Origin: Methanobacteriota archaeon
Lineage (GTDB): Archaea > Thermoplasmatota > Poseidoniia > Poseidoniales > Poseidoniaceae
NCBI GenBank assembly: GCA_002726845.1
Contig: PBSP01000105.1
Location: 1 to 9,444, forward strand
DNA: 9,444 nucleotides
Direction: 5' to 3'
The notes beneath the pieces were generated by a model that saw only the letters and a list, made by a program, of their open reading frames with translations, made no database searches and was not told the DNA's origin. The translations under genes were made by a program, and so were the position numbers. Of the stretch, positions 1 to 6,207 are shown one piece after another (the first letter of the stretch is position 1; each line of letters opens with the position of its first letter).

Positions 1-25
1 GCACAGGCATTGCTGAGGCGGTCTT

Positions 26-571
26 TTGGAACAGTCTGAACTTCAACGAACAGCACGACTCGTGGAAATGAATCGTGAACGCTTCCATGAAGTTCAAGAG
101 AGGATTGAGCAGGTCATCAATGTTCTTGGACAACACGATGTAACCGCTACGATTCTCGAAACGCTCGCAACGAAAGATCATGCTTCACCAATGAAGATGC
201 ACGTCTCGATTGGCGCTGGTGTTACGCTAACGTGTCAGCACCCCGGAGGTGGTGAAGGCACCACCATCGTTGATTTAGGGAGCGGTATTTTTGCTGAACG
301 TTCCTGGTCCGATGCAGCAGCACTTACCCGAGAACGAATGGAAGAACTTGGGGCGTTGCTTGAGAATCTCCAATCGCAAAGCCAACAATTGGAGGCAACG
401 GTTACCAATTTGGCTCAATCATTTAATTCAGCTACTGAAATGATGAAACAGGCAGAAGCATCGGATTCGCAAGAAGTAAACAGCGACGATTTACCGACGG
501 AGTCGTCTGAAGCGAAACAGAAACGTCGTCGGGGCGGAATGTTCGGCAACGAATTGACTTTGGACGATTAG
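26..571 (+). CDS. pfdA: Prefoldin alpha subunit
   Basis: Alpha subunit of the cytosolic prefoldin hexamer, which captures unfolded proteins and passes them to the group II chaperonin. The 181-residue product has the family layout: an N-terminal coiled coil (about 1-55), a central beta-hairpin region with the typical GAGV (63-66) and a glycine-rich turn near 73-78, then a second coiled coil (about 95-145). The family is usually about 140-150 residues; the extra length is an acidic and Ser-rich tail ending in a basic KQKRRRGG patch. The start is TTG at 26, chosen because GAGGCGG lies 5 nt upstream and an in-frame stop lies at 14-16; ATG at 68 would remove part of the first helix. The ftsY gene follows after 8 nt, an archaeal gene pair seen widely. 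Family assignment is firm; the start is less certain. Confidence 0.88.
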   Translation: MEQSELQRTARLVEMNRERFHEVQERIEQVINVLGQHDVTATILETLATKDHASPMKMHVSIGAGVTLTCQHPGGGEGTTIVDLGSGIFAERSWSDAAALTRERMEELGALLENLQSQSQQLEATVTNLAQSFNSATEMMKQAEASDSQEVNSDDLPTESSEAKQKRRRGGMFGNELTLDD

Positions 572-579
572 GTGGGCGC

Positions 580-1947
580 ATGGGGCTCTTCGATCGATTC
601 AAAAAACGCGTGAAAGAAGTTGCTGATGAAGTTGATTCTGAAGCCCTGACGGTTGTTGAAGATTCACAAGAGGCGCTCGCAGCAATTCATGCTTCCCAGC
701 AACAACAAGACGACTGGGAGGATGATGTTGAGGATGAGTACGAAGAATCAGTAGAATCAGAACCATCGGGTACGTCAGATGATGACGATTGGGACGATTG
801 GGATGATGAAGAAGAAGACGTTGAACTTCCTCGCATCCTCTCAAAGAAAGAACGCAAACGGCTTGAGAAATTGGAAAAACAGAGACAAAAAGAGCTCAAG
901 CGACGTAACGCAACAGCTGTTGCAAAACCAAAGGGCTCGCGCGTTGATTTATCGATGATGCGAACAACAACAGGACGGCAACTGGTCGAGGTGAAAAGTG
1001 CTCCACGTGGCTCCTCTAAACTTGCAGATTTGGAAACGAAAGCAGGTGCAGTGTCGGTCGATCTTGGAGGTGGAATCGTTGAACAAGGTGGCCGAGTCAT
1101 AAAGCAAGGAAAGGTTCTCGACGAACTCTTGGAAGAGCTTGAATGGATGCTTCTTGAATCGGACATCTCAAGCGAAGCTGTAACGACTGTTTTGAATGCA
1201 TTGCGTCAGAACCTCGTCGGCGCAAGACTGCGTCGTGGGGCCGAGTTAGCGAAAGTATTGGAAGCCGCATTGAAGCGTGCGTTACGAAACCTTCTCTCTG
1301 CAGGTTATTGGGACTTTGACGCTTCGATTCAGTCCTTCCTCGACCAAGGCGACACACCGGTTGTTGTGATGTTGGTGGGCGTGAATGGAACAGGAAAGAC
1401 AACCACTGCTGCGAAAATCGCCCACCGCCTCCAATCGAACGGTCATTCCGTAATTGCTGCGGCTGGAGATACATTCAGAGCAGGAGCGATTCAACAATTG
1501 CAATCCCATTGCGACAACCTCGGGATACGATGCATTTCTAGTCAACGTGGTGGTGACGCCGCAGCAATTGCAAGAGATGCAATCGAATCTGCAAAAGCCA
1601 AAAACATCGACGTGGTTCTTGTCGATACTGCAGGCCGTATGCAAAACAAAACCAACCTCATGAAGGAATTGGAAAAAGTACGTCGTGTTGCAAACCCCCA
1701 TCTTGTCCTTTTCGTTGGTGATGCGCTCGCCGGAAACGATGCTGTTGACCAGGCGAAAATGTTCCAGGAATTGATGCGATTTGATGGAGCTGTTCTTTCA
1801 AAGATGGACACCGATGCGAAAGGAGGTGCAGGCCTATCCATCGCTTTCGCAACAGGCCGGCCAATCGTCTTCGCAGGCGTTGGCCAAGGCTACGATGATC
1901 TTCTGCAATTCAACCCAGACTGGTTGCTGAATGAGATGTTTACTTGA
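580..1947 (+). CDS. ftsY: Signal recognition particle receptor FtsY
   Basis: SRP receptor GTPase that docks SRP-ribosome-nascent chain complexes at the cytoplasmic membrane and activates with SRP54. The 455 residues comprise an acidic, D/E/W-rich A region (about 20-85), a basic coiled stretch (88-120), the helical N domain (about 165-250) and the G domain. GTPase motifs are visible: P-loop GVNGTGKTTT (267-276), DTFRAGA (from D297), DTAGR (D349-), and SKMD (407-410) at the place of the usual TKxD, followed by AKGG. The closing GVGQGYDDLLQF is family-typical. ATG at 580 has GGTGGG just upstream. It sits between pfdA and the DUF1844 gene with gaps of 8 and 6 nt, so cotranscription is likely. The G domain separates it clearly from SRP54, as there is no C-terminal M domain. 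Confidence 0.96.
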   Translation: MGLFDRFKKRVKEVADEVDSEALTVVEDSQEALAAIHASQQQQDDWEDDVEDEYEESVESEPSGTSDDDDWDDWDDEEEDVELPRILSKKERKRLEKLEKQRQKELKRRNATAVAKPKGSRVDLSMMRTTTGRQLVEVKSAPRGSSKLADLETKAGAVSVDLGGGIVEQGGRVIKQGKVLDELLEELEWMLLESDISSEAVTTVLNALRQNLVGARLRRGAELAKVLEAALKRALRNLLSAGYWDFDASIQSFLDQGDTPVVVMLVGVNGTGKTTTAAKIAHRLQSNGHSVIAAAGDTFRAGAIQQLQSHCDNLGIRCISSQRGGDAAAIARDAIESAKAKNIDVVLVDTAGRMQNKTNLMKELEKVRRVANPHLVLFVGDALAGNDAVDQAKMFQELMRFDGAVLSKMDTDAKGGAGLSIAFATGRPIVFAGVGQGYDDLLQFNPDWLLNEMFT

Positions 1948-1953
1948 GGAGTT

Positions 1954-2313
1954 ATGATGTTTGAAGATAAAGAAACGGAGACCTTTTTCACAGTTGTTCA
2001 CATGTTCCAGCGTTCCGCAATGGCAAATTTGGGGTTGCTTGAACACCCAGAAGGGGGATTGAGGTTTAATTTCTCAGAAGCGAAGGACATTATTGACATC
2101 ATCCAAATGCTACGGAACAAAACCCAAGGAAATCTTGACCCTTCAGCTGAAGCCATGCTCAAGGGCGTTATTAGTGAACTTCAGATGCAATTTTTGCAAG
2201 CCCCAAAGCGCAAAAAGAAAATCGAAGAGGAGGAGGCAAACATGGAAAACCTCCGTCAAACGTTTGAAAACCCCCAACAAGCACCTGTTGAAGATATCAC
2301 AAGCGAAGAATGA
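1954..2313 (+). CDS. DUF1844 family protein
   Basis: Small soluble protein of 119 residues. Residues about 8-88 match my recollection of the DUF1844 pattern: an FFTxVxxxxxxAxxxLG opening, a hydrophilic turn (HPEGG), then an AKDIIDII..LRNKTQGNL segment and a final helix ending in LQMQFLQ. The family has no established function and is known mainly from bacteria, so it gives no biochemical role here. The C-terminal 30 residues are charged (KRKKKIEEEEA) and probably disordered. The start may be ATG at 1954 or the next codon at 1957; GAGGAG at 1946-1951 gives better spacing to 1957. The gene begins 6 nt after the ftsY stop and is almost surely in its operon, hinting at a link with membrane targeting, which is inference only. 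Confidence 0.8.
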   Translation: MMFEDKETETFFTVVHMFQRSAMANLGLLEHPEGGLRFNFSEAKDIIDIIQMLRNKTQGNLDPSAEAMLKGVISELQMQFLQAPKRKKKIEEEEANMENLRQTFENPQQAPVEDITSEE

Positions 2314-2379
2314 GTAAAAATTCATTTGTTTTCATCGGTTGATTGATGAGCAAGCGCTGTCTCAGAACAAACGGTCGCG

Positions 2380-3048
2380 ATGTCATACGTCAGTGAAGTA
2401 TCCTCGGATGATGCACCAACTGTACTGATTGTTGACAACAATCAAATGTCGATTATGCGCTTGCGTGAGGTGTTTAGGAAACGAGGATTTGCAACAGAAG
2501 TTTGCGAAGACGGTGACCTTGCTGTTGATGAGTACATCAAACTCGACCCTGAACTCGTTGTTATGTCGTTGGACATCCCATCTCTCGACGGCCATTTGGC
2601 TGCTCTGGAAATGCGAGAGCATGGAGGAGACTCGAGAATCTTGTTTATCGCGCCGAACCGATTGAAAGAACTGGCGATTCATGCTACATACTCAGCGGGC
2701 GCAGTAGGTTGGCTAGCAAAACCGATTACTCAAAGCCAACTTGACGCCATCTGGGATCAAGTCCTTGGGCCGATTCCGGAAGCCCCCGGACTTGAGGATT
2801 TGGACCAGCTTTATCCTGAAGACAGAATTCAACCTCAACCAGATACACTTCAACTGCCTCCAATTGAAGCGCTCCCTCCATTGGAAAGCCTCCCCCCGCT
2901 TGCGGAACTGACACCACTTGAAAACGACGTCCAACAGGTGCAACCCAAAAAAGGTAAACTTGCCAAACTCCTTCTTCTCATGCTCGTGTTGGTTGGTGGG
3001 GGTGTTGGTATTGCTTACCAACAAGGCTACCTCGCTTCAATCCTGTGA
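2380..3048 (+). CDS. Tail-anchored pseudo-receiver domain protein
   Basis: A 222-residue protein with a response-regulator receiver fold at about 13-130, a proline-rich linker and a C-terminal membrane segment at about 194-213 that leaves only a few residues beyond. The receiver shows VLIVDNN (acidic pair reduced to D19-N20), PSLDG (67-71, matching MPxxDG) and WLAKP (K114, the conserved lysine). Counting back from P67 the phosphoacceptor position is S63, not Asp, and the Thr position before the loop is A91. Phosphorylation in the usual way therefore looks lost, although D65 is nearby. No DNA-binding or enzyme output domain is present. It follows the DUF1844 gene after 66 nt with no strong SD, so it could have its own promoter. 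Likely an anchored protein-interaction module; partner unknown. Confidence 0.8.
   Translation: MSYVSEVSSDDAPTVLIVDNNQMSIMRLREVFRKRGFATEVCEDGDLAVDEYIKLDPELVVMSLDIPSLDGHLAALEMREHGGDSRILFIAPNRLKELAIHATYSAGAVGWLAKPITQSQLDAIWDQVLGPIPEAPGLEDLDQLYPEDRIQPQPDTLQLPPIEALPPLESLPPLAELTPLENDVQQVQPKKGKLAKLLLLMLVLVGGGVGIAYQQGYLASIL
2854..2925 (+). repeat. Four-unit hexapeptide linker repeat
   Basis: Residues 159-182 of the pseudo-receiver protein are four consecutive six-residue units: LPPIEA, LPPLES, LPPLAE and LTPLEN. The coding DNA has diverged between units, so the repetition is kept at protein level rather than being a recent DNA duplication. It probably makes an extended, stiff spacer between the receiver domain and the membrane anchor, or a docking site for a proline-binding partner. 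Confidence 0.75.
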
Positions 3049-3300
3049 ACGATTCTGATATGCAATCATCGGATTGCTGGCATAATGTATGGGGACATTG
3101 ACAATCTGTCCTTCCATGATGGTTGACCCCATGGGCGCTTGAATGATTTCTTCACGTTTGTACGTATTTGTTGTTAGAAGAGATGGGTCCCCTTGTCGTA
3201 TTTGGCGGTCCAATTTACGAGCATTCCAGTAGCCCCAATACAACAATCCGATAAGACCTGACACAGAGGCGATTCCGATAATAAGCAACAGATCAACCAT
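3037..3300 (-). CDS. Small single-TM membrane protein, unknown function
   Basis: An 87-residue protein not recognised as a named family. An N-terminal hydrophobic helix (about 3-24, rich in L, I and G) is followed by a basic, polar region (ARKLDRQIRQGD) and a mildly hydrophobic tail containing an APMGSTIMEGQIVNVP segment. The topology is most simply one TM helix with a cytoplasmic C-terminal part. The ATG at 3300 lies 2 nt after the pyrF stop, so the two are probably translated together; a longer start inside pyrF (3327) is less likely because the hydrophobic helix begins right at the chosen ATG. The last 12 nt overlap the end of the convergent pseudo-receiver gene. No function is claimed. 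Confidence 0.65.
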   Translation of the reverse strand: MVDLLLIIGIASVSGLIGLLYWGYWNARKLDRQIRQGDPSLLTTNTYKREEIIQAPMGSTIMEGQIVNVPIHYASNPMIAYQNRSQD

Positions 3301-3302
3301 AT

Positions 3303-4097
3303 TTACCGCTCCATCAACGCTTTCCATGAAGCCCTAGCATATGCAGCGGCAGCATCGGCGGGGTTCTCTGAGTTGTGTATTCCAGACCCTACAATTATGC
3401 AATCCGACCCGGACAAAACCGCCTCGTAGGGATCGCCATAACGTTGACCCATTTCACCATCGCCCGTTGCAATATTGACGCCGGGCGTCCAAATCATTTT
3501 TTCTTCACCGACCATTTTTCTCAAATGGCGAATGGAGTCAGGAAGTGAACCGTTGCCAATAAATCCAAAGACGCCAGGATGGTTCTTACCCGCTTTGACG
3601 ACCGTTTCGGTGTAAGCCTCGTCCAAGAGATTGCCTCGACTCGACATCTGAGCCAACAACAAGACACCCCCTGTACGCGAAGCCTTAGCCCATGCAGTTT
3701 GCACGCCATCAACAACATCGGGTCCACTGATCATGTGGGCAGTAACAAGATCACTCCATTGTTGAATGTTGTAAATCCCGCCCATTTGCTTTTGAGAAAT
3801 CTTGCCAATATCTGCAAATTTTCTGTCTTCGAAAATAAGCAAATTCATTTCCTTTGCGCGTTCGCAAAATCGCCCCCACTCCTCTTTGTTCCAATCGTCT
3901 ACTAGGTCGACATGTGTCTTTAGTGCTGCGATATGTGGCCCAACAGCTTCCAACAAATCGAACAACTCAGCCATGGTGTATTTATCGGCAGCGAGGCACA
4001 CAAGGGTTTTCTTTTCGAATGCAACTTCCATGTACGATTTTGCTGCGGGCAGTGTTGCTGCATGCCATCGCATCTTCCACGCATCACTTGCCTCCAT
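3303..4097 (-). CDS. pyrF: Orotidine 5'-phosphate decarboxylase, eukaryote-type
   Basis: Cytosolic TIM-barrel enzyme that decarboxylates OMP to UMP, the last step of de novo pyrimidine synthesis. The 264-residue product resembles the eukaryotic/fungal form rather than the short archaeal form: CLAAD (34-38), LKTHVD (59-64, K60), the catalytic FEDRKFADIG (89-98, D91-K93-D96), LLAQMSSRGNL (147-157), TPGV (204-207) and GQRY (217-220). The phosphate-binding Arg in the IVGRG motif reads Ser (IVGSG, S238). ATG at 4097 is chosen because GGGTGGG precedes it; a TTG at 4109 is possible. The small membrane protein gene follows after 2 nt. The gene diverges from the S15 peptidase gene. The family call is firm; activity depends on whether another residue replaces the missing Arg. 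Confidence 0.92.
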   Translation of the reverse strand: MEASDAWKMRWHAATLPAAKSYMEVAFEKKTLVCLAADKYTMAELFDLLEAVGPHIAALKTHVDLVDDWNKEEWGRFCERAKEMNLLIFEDRKFADIGKISQKQMGGIYNIQQWSDLVTAHMISGPDVVDGVQTAWAKASRTGGVLLLAQMSSRGNLLDEAYTETVVKAGKNHPGVFGFIGNGSLPDSIRHLRKMVGEEKMIWTPGVNIATGDGEMGQRYGDPYEAVLSGSDCIIVGSGIHNSENPADAAAAYARASWKALMER

Positions 4098-4177
4098 GTT
4101 CCCACCCAAGGGCCGCCACCAATCATAGTTTACGGCGAAGACGCAAATCGTTTATGTCACTTCAAACAGGGCAGGCC
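4098..4177. promoter_or_regulatory. Divergent intergenic region pyrF / S15 peptidase
   Basis: This 80-nt gap must hold the start signals of both divergent genes. A GGGTGGG SD-like site serves pyrF on the minus strand (about 4101-4107), and CAGGGCAGG lies before the peptidase ATG at 4178. Only weak TATA-like stretches are seen (around 4128-4135 and 4150-4157), so promoter positions are not assigned. Confidence 0.4.
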
Positions 4178-5998
4178 ATGAGGCGAAGAGGTAGTACGGC
4201 ATACCTCCTTGTAGCAATGCTGTTGAGTGTGACACTGTCAGGCTGTTTTGGCGATGCCACCGAACTTCCAACACAAGACAACACCACTTCAATTTACCCA
4301 GACATTTACGATCGACACGAACTTGAGTGGAACTGGTCAGGATCATATTCCAGAGTGCTTGAGGATGGGCCATATGAGCCGCTCCCCGTCCAAGAAACGC
4401 TCATTGAAGTCGACACCTCTGGAACATGGGAAGGGGGTCCGAACACCGCTGAAGTTCATTTGTCGTATTGGCTACCTTCCAACACGGTTGAAGGTGAACA
4501 AGTCCCTGTCATCGCCGTTGTCAGCCCTTATTTTGATTATGGACAACCCGGGAGTTCCTCCACTCCAACCAATGTAGTTGGTGCAGGACGTGGAGAATTC
4601 ATTTACGACAATTTTGTTCCACACGGCTATGCATTGGCACAAGTTGCGGTTTTTGCGACAGAGGAAAGTACAGGCTGCTTTGATTATCGTGGGGATGGTG
4701 AAGGCCTGGGCATCCATGTGGCCGTTGAATGGCTTGGAAGCCAAAATTGGAGCAACGGCCACGTTGCTATTTACGGGAAATCATACGAAGGGGCCACAGC
4801 TTGGGAAGCAGCCGCCCAAGGCAGCCAATATCTCAAGACGATTGTGCCTATATCTGGAACAACGGCACTTGGACCACTGTTGTACAAAAACGGAAGTGCT
4901 GAAGCGCGCAGCCAAGTGATGCATTCCAATTACGGAAGTTCAATCCTCGACTATGATGCAGACGATTTGGACAATCTTTGTGGCGACGTCGTTGAAGGAT
5001 TCCTCGCCGGCCCAATGCGGTACGGTCTGGGAGAACTCGACCCATACATGGACAATTACTACAATGAACGCAGTCACATTGACAAGGCGCTAGGAGCCTA
5101 CAATGGAAGCATCTACTGGGTGCAAGGCCTGCAAGATTGGAATGTTGATCCACACATGGTGTTTGGTGGCCCGCCAGGCGTGAATTGGTATCAAGAGTAC
5201 ATTGATAATGGGTACGATGTTGCTGGAATGATTGGTCAATGGGAGCACAATTATCCGGATCAATGGACCAAACACAACGCACAAGCATCAGGCTATGGAG
5301 GTGAAGCCATTCAGAACATGACCCGCTGGGATTGGGCCCAAGATTTGTTTGAGTGGATGGAGTACTACCTCAAAGGAATAGGGGATAAACCAGCCCTTCA
5401 TGCACAAGTTCAACGAAACGACGGTCAGTGGCGAATTGAAGAAACTTGGCCGCCAGAGGACGTTGAACGTCATCGCATGGATCTTGGCGATTGCATGTAC
5501 GACGGGGTATTCGTTGGGGGCGGCGCCCCTGTGGTTGGAGGAGGCCAAATCCTAACCATTGAATGCTCAGCAATCAGTGATTCTGAAGACCTCCACATCG
5601 CTGGTTTGGCAACCATTCATCTTTCTGCAGTACCGACTTTTGATGGGGGACAGGTCTTTGTCGAAATGCAAGACCTCCAAACAGGATTGCGTATTGGCCA
5701 TGCGACAATGGACATCCGCTACCACGCAGGAGGATACGAAGCACAAACCGTAACTCCTGGTGAAGAAGTCACCATGTTGATGGAATTTCAAGCAATTGAT
5801 GCCGTTCTACCCGCTGGGCATGGGTTGCGTTTCGTTCTCTCAGATCAAGGCGAGGATTACCTTTCACCAGCTTGCGGATCTGCCTGCGTTCTCCACGTTC
5901 TTCCGTCACTTTCTGTTGCCGAGATACCTTTGATAGAACGATCGTCAGAAGACGTCTTGATTACTCCACAATCCGATGAAGCGGCGAACAATCAATGA
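4178..5998 (+). CDS. S15/CocE family X-Pro dipeptidyl-peptidase-like lipoprotein
   Basis: A 606-residue exported serine hydrolase. The N-terminus has three Arg, a hydrophobic core and the lipobox LSGC with C23 as the likely lipidated residue, so the mature enzyme should sit on the outer face of the membrane. The alpha/beta-hydrolase domain (about 65-380) has the S15 nucleophile motif GKSYEG (S202), the acid in GLQDWNVDP (D320) and the base in GQWEH (H357), a complete triad in the order and spacing of S15 and CocE enzymes. The C-terminal part (about 385-590) is beta-rich, as expected for the jelly-roll domain of X-Pro dipeptidyl-peptidases. ATG at 4178 has a G-rich site upstream; ATG at 4154 would add 8 residues and lacks one. 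It probably cleaves X-Pro dipeptides from external peptides; an acyl-ester substrate cannot be excluded. Confidence 0.88.
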   Translation: MRRRGSTAYLLVAMLLSVTLSGCFGDATELPTQDNTTSIYPDIYDRHELEWNWSGSYSRVLEDGPYEPLPVQETLIEVDTSGTWEGGPNTAEVHLSYWLPSNTVEGEQVPVIAVVSPYFDYGQPGSSSTPTNVVGAGRGEFIYDNFVPHGYALAQVAVFATEESTGCFDYRGDGEGLGIHVAVEWLGSQNWSNGHVAIYGKSYEGATAWEAAAQGSQYLKTIVPISGTTALGPLLYKNGSAEARSQVMHSNYGSSILDYDADDLDNLCGDVVEGFLAGPMRYGLGELDPYMDNYYNERSHIDKALGAYNGSIYWVQGLQDWNVDPHMVFGGPPGVNWYQEYIDNGYDVAGMIGQWEHNYPDQWTKHNAQASGYGGEAIQNMTRWDWAQDLFEWMEYYLKGIGDKPALHAQVQRNDGQWRIEETWPPEDVERHRMDLGDCMYDGVFVGGGAPVVGGGQILTIECSAISDSEDLHIAGLATIHLSAVPTFDGGQVFVEMQDLQTGLRIGHATMDIRYHAGGYEAQTVTPGEEVTMLMEFQAIDAVLPAGHGLRFVLSDQGEDYLSPACGSACVLHVLPSLSVAEIPLIERSSEDVLITPQSDEAANNQ

Positions 5999-6027
5999 CC
6001 TTTGCAAGAAATTTCGCATCGATTGAG

Positions 6028-6064
6028 CGTTTGCTGTTTTTGTTCAAACCAGAACGAGCAAACG
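6028..6064 (+). terminator. Inverted repeat with T-tract after the peptidase gene
   Basis: CGTTTGCT (6028-6035) is matched exactly by AGCAAACG (6057-6064). Inside lies a second pair, GTTC (6042-6045) and GAAC (6052-6055), so the two could stack into one stem with a bulged GTTTTT. The structure begins 30 nt after the peptidase stop. The T-run 6037-6041 fits an archaeal 3' end signal. A terminator or 3'-end stabiliser is the simplest reading; a protein-binding palindrome is the alternative. Confidence 0.4.
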
Positions 6065-6132
6065 AGCAAAATTAGTACAATAAAAATCCTCAAAATAAAT
6101 CAAAAATAAAATAATTAGATTACAAACTATTC

Positions 6133-6157
6133 ATTGTCTACAATTTATTCCAATAAA
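6133..6157 (+). promoter_or_regulatory. Two abutting palindromes, possible operator
   Basis: ATTGT-CT-ACAAT (6133-6144) and TTTATT-CC-AATAAA (6144-6157) are perfect inverted repeats with 2-nt centres, sharing one base. They lie 13 nt upstream of the TATA-like box of the glutamine synthetase gene, a place where archaeal activators or repressors often bind. AT-rich sequence produces such repeats by chance more often, so the call is tentative. Confidence 0.35.
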
Positions 6158-6164
6158 AGTAGTC

Positions 6165-6178
6165 AAATGGTTAATATA
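6165..6178 (+). promoter_or_regulatory. BRE/TATA-like promoter of glutamine synthetase gene
   Basis: The purine-rich AAATGG (6165-6170) followed by TTAATATA (6171-6178) resembles an archaeal BRE plus TATA box. Transcription would begin about 22-27 nt from its centre, near 6198-6203, giving a very short leader before the ATG at 6208. Other A/T-rich stretches further upstream (6080-6120) could also serve. Confidence 0.45.
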
Positions 6179-6182
6179 CCGT

Positions 6183-6195
6183 CCTCGCAGCGAGG
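6183..6195 (+). promoter_or_regulatory. GC-rich palindrome overlapping the SD of glutamine synthetase
   Basis: CCTCGC-A-GCGAGG is a perfect 6-nt inverted repeat. Its right arm overlaps the SD-like GAGGCGG (6193-6198), 9 nt before the ATG at 6208. If included in the mRNA it would hide the SD in a small hairpin; if transcription starts at about 6200 it would instead lie at the initiation site as a DNA palindrome. Confidence 0.45.
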
Positions 6196-6207
6196 CGGTT
6201 GATACCG

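Noticed and set aside
1..39. Open frame 1 ending at TGA 37-39, possible tail of an upstream gene
   Set aside because: Only 12 codons are visible and nothing identifies a protein; it would overlap the prefoldin start by 14 nt. It cannot be told from chance.
687..1166. Long minus-strand open frame across ftsY
   Set aside because: Its Ser-rich translation is the mirror of the Asp/Glu codons of the acidic FtsY region, with no family features.
2346..2396. Small 16-codon open frame starting at ATG 2346 ahead of the pseudo-receiver gene
   Set aside because: No SD site, no conserved pattern and out of frame with the following gene; a leader peptide cannot be supported.
3854..4177. Upstream in-frame extension of the S15 peptidase
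   Set aside because: The extra 108 residues lie antisense to pyrF, look non-protein-like and would bury the signal peptide and lipobox inside the chain.
4848..5288. 146-codon minus-strand open frame within the peptidase gene
   Set aside because: It is antisense to a well-supported gene, Cys/His-rich in an irregular way and has no SD site or recognisable domain.
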